DNA from: JBASTI01 sp964374025
Lineage (GTDB): Bacteria; Patescibacteriota; Minisyncoccia; Spechtbacterales; HO2-43-30
Reading direction: 5' to 3'
DNA length: 64,000 nt
Assembly: GCA_964374025.1 (NCBI GenBank)
Contig: CAYJWU010000001.1
Span: forward strand, 14,624-78,623
Below the pieces are notes generated by a model. It searched no databases. It was given only the letters and a program-made list of their open reading frames with translations, and had not been told where the DNA came from. This document shows, one piece after another, positions 60,201 through 64,000 of the stretch; positions within the stretch are counted from its first letter, which is position 1; every line of letters starts with the position of its first letter. Both the position numbers and the translations under genes were made by a program.

Positions 60201-63200
60201 TACCTGAAGAATGGTCGTGCTAAGCCACGTTACCGTCGGGCTCGCGCCCCAGACGGCGCCGCCCGATGCGAGCATCCGAGTATCTAGGTTTGAGGCATTA
60301 ACCGTTGTCTGGTCCATCTCTTCGCTGAATCTGAACAGTACAACATCTCCAACATTAAGAGTGCCGGAACTATTTACGTCATTTACCTGCGCGGAGCTCA
60401 ATACCGGACCCGAGAAGTCAAGAATACCCGGACGGAAGATACTGCCGAAGCTTGCCGTCTTTATAAACATATGCTCAAACCACACCTGATTGCCTGCCGC
60501 GATTGTCGGGGATGTGCCTAGGGTTACGGCAAGAGTTTTATTGGAATTGCTCCACGTGGTCGTAGCGGAGCTACCCCATGTTTTTTTAGTGCAGCCGGTA
60601 TTGGTGCATGTCTCTACCCATAGAGCAGAATCGGTATTTGCCCCAAAGTCCGCGACAGACGCGTCCATAGCGGTGTTAAAAGTGAAGGCAACAGTATCAT
60701 ACTTATCCACAATTGCGTTCGTACTTCTGTCAGTATACTTAATTGATACCAAACTAGGCGGAGTTGTGTTCATGGAGGCGGGGGTTCCCGCGCCCGCGTT
60801 GCCCACATAGTCGGTGATGCCGGTTGGCGCGACTAGATTGCCGTTTGCGATAAGAGTCTTGCCCGTGCCCGGAACTCCAAGAGTAATCTCCGCTTTTCCG
60901 TTTGCAATCGCTCCGTGTGTCAACAGGGTCACGCTTGCTCCATCGCCCCATGTACAGCTTGTTCCGCAAGCGCCTGTTCCCGCCGTTATGGGAAGCGCGG
61001 TATCAAGGGCCAGCACAGGAGCGTTTTGGCTTGCAAGATTAAAGAAACTGCCGGGATCAACCGATTCAGAGAACTCAACAATAATCTTATCACCGGAAAC
61101 AACATTCGTAGAAACTTTTGACGGGTCAAAGGTGGTTGTTCCAGCAGTAACCGGCTTAAGCGAAGTAATTGTAGGGCCGGTTGTGTCCGAAAGCCCGACA
61201 GAAAGGTTTGTAAGAGTGTTGTTGACAGTTGAAAGCGCGCCAGTGGTACTTCCAACTATCGCTCCGCCGGTTAGATTAAGAGTATTTCCGCCTACCACAG
61301 CTGCGCTCATATTCAAAATAACTTCTTTTCCGTCAGCCGAGATAAAGTTAATCTTGTTCGGTTGAGCAGTTCCGGTGAAAGCAAAGCTTGCAGATGCCAG
61401 AGCCGCCGCCACAGTTGCAAAGTTATTTGGCAGAGTTTTTCGTACTCCCGGGTAAGCTTGAGTTGTATTTGCTATTGCTTCGCTAAATTTAAGATATAGC
61501 TTAAGTCCGCCCGCGGAGCCGCCGGCGCCCGTCACCAATGTCGGCCCGGTGCCTAGGGTCGGAATTGTTGCTGTGCTGCCGGGGCCAGAGGCGGGCACTG
61601 CGTTGCCATTAAGGTCTGTAACTGTGCTAGCGGGGTCAATAATATTTCCAGTGGCTGCTGTTGAGCCAGATGCGATATAAATCGTAAGTGATTTTCCATC
61701 GCCCGCCCAGCTAGTTGTAGAGTTGCCCCAGCTATTGAGATTGAGCGCTAGGGTCGTAGTAGAAGTAATAGTTGTCTGGTCCATTGCTTCGGAGAAAGTA
61801 AGCAAAATCTGATCTCTTGTGCCGAGCGCCCCAACATTCCCCGCGCCTATATCAAGAAGACGAATACTTAAGATAGTTGGCGCGCTTGTGTCTGAAACTG
61901 CTATAATCCCGATGTTGCCGATATTGTTGCCGTCTTGTCCGCGCACGCCTCCAGACCCATACGTGTCGCTCCAAGGCACTACTTTATACCCGGCTTTTAC
62001 GTCGGGAAAGGCACCGACAGTTACTCTAACGTTTGTATTCGCGGTAGTCGGCAAGTCCCAGTTCAAAGTAGCGCCATCTCCCCAGTATCCCCAGCTGCAA
62101 TTTGCGCGGGAATCTGTTGGCTTTGTGACCGCGCAGTTTGCCCCGTAGACAAGCTCAAAGTCCCACGGGCTGAAAGCAGAGAATCTTTCTATGTTCTCGG
62201 AAAAGTAAATATCTACGGTGTCTAGCTTATCAATGATGCCGTTAGTGTTCACATCCGTATGCACTGCTTTTGTTATCAAGGGTTTTGAAGTATCAATCGC
62301 GCAATCTATAATGCCCGAACCTGCGGCGCATGGAATGTTGCCGGTGCTTGCGATAAGCTCCGTGCCAAAAATGTCGGCAGGTCCAATATTATTTGTGGTT
62401 AATATTTCAAGCGTTTCGGCTGTCGAGGCAATTCCGTCATCAATCGCGGTGCCCGTTGTGCGCACTATAATTGTCCGTTTATCCCAATCAAGATAGGCGT
62501 CAGAAACCGTAAGGCCTGAAATCGCGGATCCCGCCCGCTTGAACGCAAAGTCGGTCGTCTGTACAGTCGCAGGATCAACCACGGTTTTTGTGAAAATTCG
62601 CACATCTCCGTTTGTCGCGATATTTATATGATCCACTTTCGGGCTCGGAGCCGGCTCTATAAACCGATCCCATTCAGTCGTTTGAGTATTGTTGTCAGTA
62701 CTCTTCGGCCCTCCATTTGGACAAAAGGCCGTACAAACCTTGATAGTATCGGGAGTCGCGTTTGGATTTGTCATAAAATCAGTCGCGACAATTGTAGCGC
62801 CCGACGCGACAACTCGCACAACTTTCGTGTTGGCTTGAAGCGTAGCACTCGTAATCGCCTGATTGTCGGCAGCCGCAGTTGTCAGGGTGTAAAACGACGC
62901 CACATTTGTCGTGCTCGCGTTCATCGCTTTGGAAAAAACAATATCAATAGTTGTTGAGTTTACCAAAAATACACTTTCTATTTGAGGAGAAGTCACTGCG
63001 CTCGTACCCGCGCCAGTCGCGGCAAAGAGAAGCGCCTGATTAATCTGACTTGCTACGGCATTACCAAAAATATCCGTAACAGCAGTTGTAATAGCGAGAG
63101 TATCGTTGTTTGCGATAGTCGCGTCCCAGACGTCAAACATTACGATAGACGGATCCCATGCCTGCACCCAGATATACGCGTCCTGCACAGTTCCGTCTTG

Positions 63201-63836
63201 CGTAAGAAGCGTCGCCGCGCCGTCGTACGCGTCGGTTGTGGCAGCCGTAGTCAACTTGTAGTTCGCGCGGCTGCCTGCCGTAGTAGAATCAACCTGCTCC
63301 GAGAATCGGACTTCGAAGCTGTTCTTGCCCCACACATTAACAGTTGAAACGGTTGGCGCGGTGGTATCCTCCGTAACAGCGCTCAAAGTAACTGATGATC
63401 CGCTGCAGGCCACGGGAGTAGTTCCTCCAACTCCTTCGTCATAAATAGATGTCGCGGCGCAGGCAATAGTTGTTGCCGAGGGAGGCGCGCTCGCAAAAGT
63501 CAATACCGCATATCGGCTCCCTCCGTCGTGCGCAACGCTTGAAAGCGCGGGGGCGCCGGTACCTGAAATCGTAAAGTCGGCTGCGTCAAGCTTTCCCGGA
63601 GGACCCCACTGTTTAGTGGTGGAGTTAAACACGGGCTGCGGGAAATCTATCAAAACCTTTGTTGAGGTGGACTTCCATTTAAGATTTGCTGCCGCAAATA
63701 AGGGCGCCGAAGCAAACGCATTATTCAGGGGCAACAAAACTCCCAATGGCACGCCGAGCGACCAAAGAAGCACGGATACGGTTGTGAACCATGCTAAAAT
63801 ATTCTTACTCACAGAATTTTCATATATATAAGACAT
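54213..63836 (-). CDS. giant secreted Ig-like surface protein (3207 residues)
   Basis: The start gives a long signal peptide (hydrophobic core about 12-40, cut near NAFASA). Residues about 50-1850 are a string of SbsA-like Big_5 Ig domains, each with a VDSTT or MDQTT FSE phrase such as LTFSEAMDQTTI. About 1955-2700 are carboxypeptidase-regulatory-like repeats (GRIAGTVKDSSGKAV, ITGKVTDNQSNNLSG, IKGSVLDDAGNPIKG, IGGTVKDSVSSANIK, ITGTVYEANGTTP). About 2925-3025 is a fibronectin type III domain. A run of 17 glycines (3031-3047), a Pro/Thr linker and a C-terminal module (about 3075-3207, VYIINGYGYKRHIF, YKHFTWGSI, MTAAQFTARG) follow. The last is shared with the metallopeptidase at 51413-53053. No LPXTG or SLH domain. 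An adhesin or S-layer-like role is inferred. Confidence 0.88.
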   Translation of the reverse strand: MSYIYENSVSKNILAWFTTVSVLLWSLGVPLGVLLPLNNAFASAPLFAAANLKWKSTSTKVLIDFPQPVFNSTTKQWGPPGKLDAADFTISGTGAPALSSVAHDGGSRYAVLTFASAPPSATTIACAATSIYDEGVGGTTPVACSGSSVTLSAVTEDTTAPTVSTVNVWGKNSFEVRFSEQVDSTTAGSRANYKLTTAATTDAYDGAATLLTQDGTVQDAYIWVQAWDPSIVMFDVWDATIANNDTLAITTAVTDIFGNAVASQINQALLFAATGAGTSAVTSPQIESVFLVNSTTIDIVFSKAMNASTTNVASFYTLTTAAADNQAITSATLQANTKVVRVVASGATIVATDFMTNPNATPDTIKVCTAFCPNGGPKSTDNNTQTTEWDRFIEPAPSPKVDHINIATNGDVRIFTKTVVDPATVQTTDFAFKRAGSAISGLTVSDAYLDWDKRTIIVRTTGTAIDDGIASTAETLEILTTNNIGPADIFGTELIASTGNIPCAAGSGIIDCAIDTSKPLITKAVHTDVNTNGIIDKLDTVDIYFSENIERFSAFSPWDFELVYGANCAVTKPTDSRANCSWGYWGDGATLNWDLPTTANTNVRVTVGAFPDVKAGYKVVPWSDTYGSGGVRGQDGNNIGNIGIIAVSDTSAPTILSIRLLDIGAGNVGALGTRDQILLTFSEAMDQTTITSTTTLALNLNSWGNSTTSWAGDGKSLTIYIASGSTAATGNIIDPASTVTDLNGNAVPASGPGSTATIPTLGTGPTLVTGAGGSAGGLKLYLKFSEAIANTTQAYPGVRKTLPNNFATVAAALASASFAFTGTAQPNKINFISADGKEVILNMSAAVVGGNTLNLTGGAIVGSTTGALSTVNNTLTNLSVGLSDTTGPTITSLKPVTAGTTTFDPSKVSTNVVSGDKIIVEFSESVDPGSFFNLASQNAPVLALDTALPITAGTGACGTSCTWGDGASVTLLTHGAIANGKAEITLGVPGTGKTLIANGNLVAPTGITDYVGNAGAGTPASMNTTPPSLVSIKYTDRSTNAIVDKYDTVAFTFNTAMDASVADFGANTDSALWVETCTNTGCTKKTWGSSATTTWSNSNKTLAVTLGTSPTIAAGNQVWFEHMFIKTASFGSIFRPGILDFSGPVLSSAQVNDVNSSGTLNVGDVVLFRFSEEMDQTTVNASNLDTRMLASGGAVWGASPTVTWLSTTILQVTIANAPSTVPVFGTTTVNPAAAVTDINGNADATSGAGPILTALTIGLPTSVVLADTDTINPGIDGNDIKVTWVAPSAGTVNHYRVYILPPEIGLNIATHYQINSTPISSATTTFNAKPSSTSAYQIYDDSRFNYQNPGSNTNFFPLFPDKQYIAYVVACGDATCSTSSFPGGSAPTSLIPDFQNFGGTGGFGPVPTFTPTITGGGTAFVSGGGIGSGLPFVEGTLPFQGAVSVPINIKMLAAKFSEPLDQTTITASTFSVQSDSACDGTYEGTVAGSLTYNSEHSAIVLTPTANLTASACFQFNVTTGIKSTFGTPLGSAYFSKFKTGASADSTAPSILDNKFTAEGINTASVDPTIPEIGVRFNEDMNPAVFTSSTVTLTVGGIPISGEVDYDPFSRVMHFWLGSALLANTQATTTLDGDAITDLSGNPLGANCAGCTVTFTTGALSTTAPKMNWADADGFHIGIGFSAAMKEATVTDSANWRLTDSTNAEVSLTGKNFFYDAFSKELHIDGLSLTSGAAYTIAVRQPANAVKGLNGVAMDVNFNSLAMTVHAFSGPGANACGFNTFTFGCGMDNALNINVMMFMPINVWPDNNLAGQTSKYFVDIPITQAINNGGKIILVFPVGFDVSNAAPVPITEAWLNNDLNGPGPNKVTFDSAFDTDGVKANSPTSGSIEIQLAIDGTGSTAPKDFLSLDLKGIKNSLDASAIDFARGGIGGYTVTLSTKDATGKTLDSNLKSMPFPINKAGNGRIAGTVKDSSGKAVQSAVVFLDSPRGGHMEFTTDASGNFTFSGLPVPDTGGIANDTIEYWLFVQPPQGQGFMGGAGFSIGLSDETAQVVSKTITVTKGTLTISGTITHAATLGGKEMQVFANGPTGWTDKKVTLANAASTAYSITVGEGDWNVGVNMWVPPDMFGGGQFVQATSFMPPPSRFVSVAGANVTGIDFTLSSLASTDTITGKVTDNQSNNLSGVDVWAHSSGFNDAFAKTNPDGTYTLFVPKGTYTVGAGKAGLKNPPEVQVISPKANVNFTMKKGTSSIKGSVLDDAGNPIKGAGIGLFNSTTKEFVDASTNDSGYYTAFADAGTWKVEARHPKFGLIPTASTTITGTAAGSNSYSATLTANSAASGYDFTFGAGVTMRLISGLTCSSFSGSACASGKTVGDVTVTAIEITTATGNATGRSATVTTNAFDGTYSIKVPANAAAARYTLKATTKYGPLKEITGINVATVDSTGNNWTVADAVPVTIKINNIPATYENDTAKIDEAVINFFDSSSGKEKTVFIDDATAVSGTASWTTKVLPSNQYDVKIYIPGFGEISPVATSTTNGVFKVTEGTPAVLEFNLTKNIMTIGGTVKDSVSSANIKDAWVTVKDNATGLGYQIETETDGTFTIAVPVGTYSLEVGESAHKDFKNATNITASATNLAISMPPTGSTITGTVYEANGTTPVEQGYVYASELGGTGTAGAPIVNGAFTLDVDSGTTWDLQVKSESGYEENVAVRAVAGGTATVIANDQITEFTATQELNDSVTPSTGKTIDDTANNDVELNLKPGDIGNLATEKSITIESDPSIHEFTGTSVFGDEKSVVVNGGKESRLASAVDFTIMYDKADVDAMITDAANDVDATNVDDKIQDLQLAFWDDEKGSGGDWVDAPTIKRVLVDAAGDGLTAFAPETFSTFVTNIGANSNFYTDYKIELITATPHMTIWGAQTESDATPPAIPPKPTVASGASSITIDWTAYSAPTDILEYEIYRTTSGSISALSGQACLVGTMTVCQANQTTVTAKSFTDTKVQGQIYYYAITAVDKSHNGDIIGRLSPISDGVTIGGGGGGGGGGGGGGGGGIPPPAEPTPVVTPTPTPTPTTVAKVDLQGKALNEGDLIRGPDGIKVYIINGYGYKRHIFNPAVFGMYKHFTWGSIKSVSKQVADSYSTSDLYRADGDPKVYSLEEVNEAKGNALKHHLDMTAAQFTARGWSWNQVFIVNKAERDYYSTGYLIKSDTVITY
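54696..54746 (-). repeat. 17-codon poly-glycine tract
   Basis: Seventeen consecutive Gly codons, only GGC, GGA and GGT, lie between the Fn3 domain and the Pro/Thr linker of the giant protein. This trinucleotide run is a likely site of length change by slippage. It would act as a flexible spacer before the C-terminal module. Confidence 0.9.
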
Positions 63837-63873
63837 ATATTTTTTACTTTTTACTAATTAATAGTAAATAAAA

Positions 63874-63930
63874 GACCCTCCTTTAGAAAAGGGTCAAATT
63901 TCCGCCAAGGGCGGATCAGCCTTTGGCTGA
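63874..63930. promoter_or_regulatory. three consecutive hairpins upstream of the giant surface protein gene
   Basis: Two touching perfect hairpins with 6-bp stems and 3-base loops, TCCGCC/GGCGGA (63901-63915) and TCAGCC/GGCTGA (63916-63930), stand beside GACCCT/AGGGTC (63874-63895). On the minus strand the last one is followed by TTTTATTT, so it resembles a terminator. They lie 38 bp before the start codon at 63836, either ending a gene beyond the window or forming a leader. The stretch 63931-64000 has several TATA(A/C)T-like boxes but no clear promoter. Confidence 0.55.
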
Positions 63931-64000
63931 AAATATAAAGTATAACCAACGTATAGTTTCGACACGTTATACATTGTATTATACACGCCCCAAAGTTTCG

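Noticed and set aside
1..64000. Alternative genetic code (TGA as glycine) as in some CPR lineages
   Set aside because: Many genes end in TGA exactly at ATGA overlaps with the next start, and reading through would disrupt the operon structure.
1..64000. tRNA or rRNA genes
   Set aside because: I looked in the few intergenic stretches and saw no cloverleaf, CCA end or conserved rRNA segment; nearly all sequence is coding.

Overview
The window is a dense, roughly 40% GC stretch that looks like a Candidate Phyla Radiation (Patescibacteria, Parcubacteria-like) scaffold. Reasons: genes abut or overlap by ATGA almost throughout, Shine-Dalgarno sequences are scarce and the best promoters sit a few bases from the start codon, GC-rich palindromic repeats are inserted in frame in coding genes, and a giant secreted Ig-like protein ends in a C-terminal module also found on a neighbouring protease. 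TGA is used as a normal stop. Lineage is inferred; no rRNA, tRNA or ribosomal protein gene is present. Two 100-N scaffold gaps lie at 48828-48927 and 50122-50221.

About 50 kb is one glycan-assembly island in alternating strand blocks. 1-7866 (minus): GtrA, a GtrB-like GT2, a GT-C enzyme, an LPG_synthase_TM protein, AsnB and methyltransferases, suggesting sugars moved on polyprenyl phosphate. 7899-10426 (plus): a GT39-like enzyme and the initiating sugar-1-phosphate transferase. 10416-24137 (minus): an operon opened by a small HTH protein, then a sialic/legionaminic-type nonulosonate block (SpsF-like cytidylyltransferase, PLP aminotransferase, NeuB), a GT2, a formyltransferase-like enzyme, a CBS-SDR fusion, the HisH/HisF/WbpG amidotransferase triad, methyltransferases, a KpsS-like protein and an ABC exporter. 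24288-32209 (plus), divergent from it: HpcH/HpaI aldolase, KdsB-like CMP transferase, 2-hydroxyacid dehydrogenase and HAD phosphatase, a plausible alternative route to a CMP-activated 3-deoxy-ulosonic acid, followed by FkbM methyltransferases and two divergent capsule-type GT-B proteins. 32212-47752 (minus): GT4 enzymes, a second AsnB, a second GT-C paralogue, two polysaccharide deacetylases, a FemAB-like GNAT protein and a UXS-like epimerase. 47786-50121 (plus): a GT4 gene and a Wzy/O-antigen-ligase-like gene, each cut by a scaffold gap and peppered with short repeats.

Beyond the second gap, 50222-50408 has no convincing gene but folds into three nested helical domains behind a consensus promoter: a candidate structured RNA. 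50440-63836 (minus) is a cell-surface block: two tandem TPR-like paralogues, a secreted M30-like HExxH metallopeptidase, an unrecognised membrane-anchored protein and a 3207-residue Ig-like/carboxypeptidase-regulatory-like/Fn3 surface protein. The protease and the giant protein share a C-terminal module.

Taken together the window encodes synthesis, decoration, export and polymerisation of a surface polysaccharide containing unusual acidic sugars, and the secreted proteins that probably share the cell surface with it. Functions are inferred from motifs read by eye; no database search was run.
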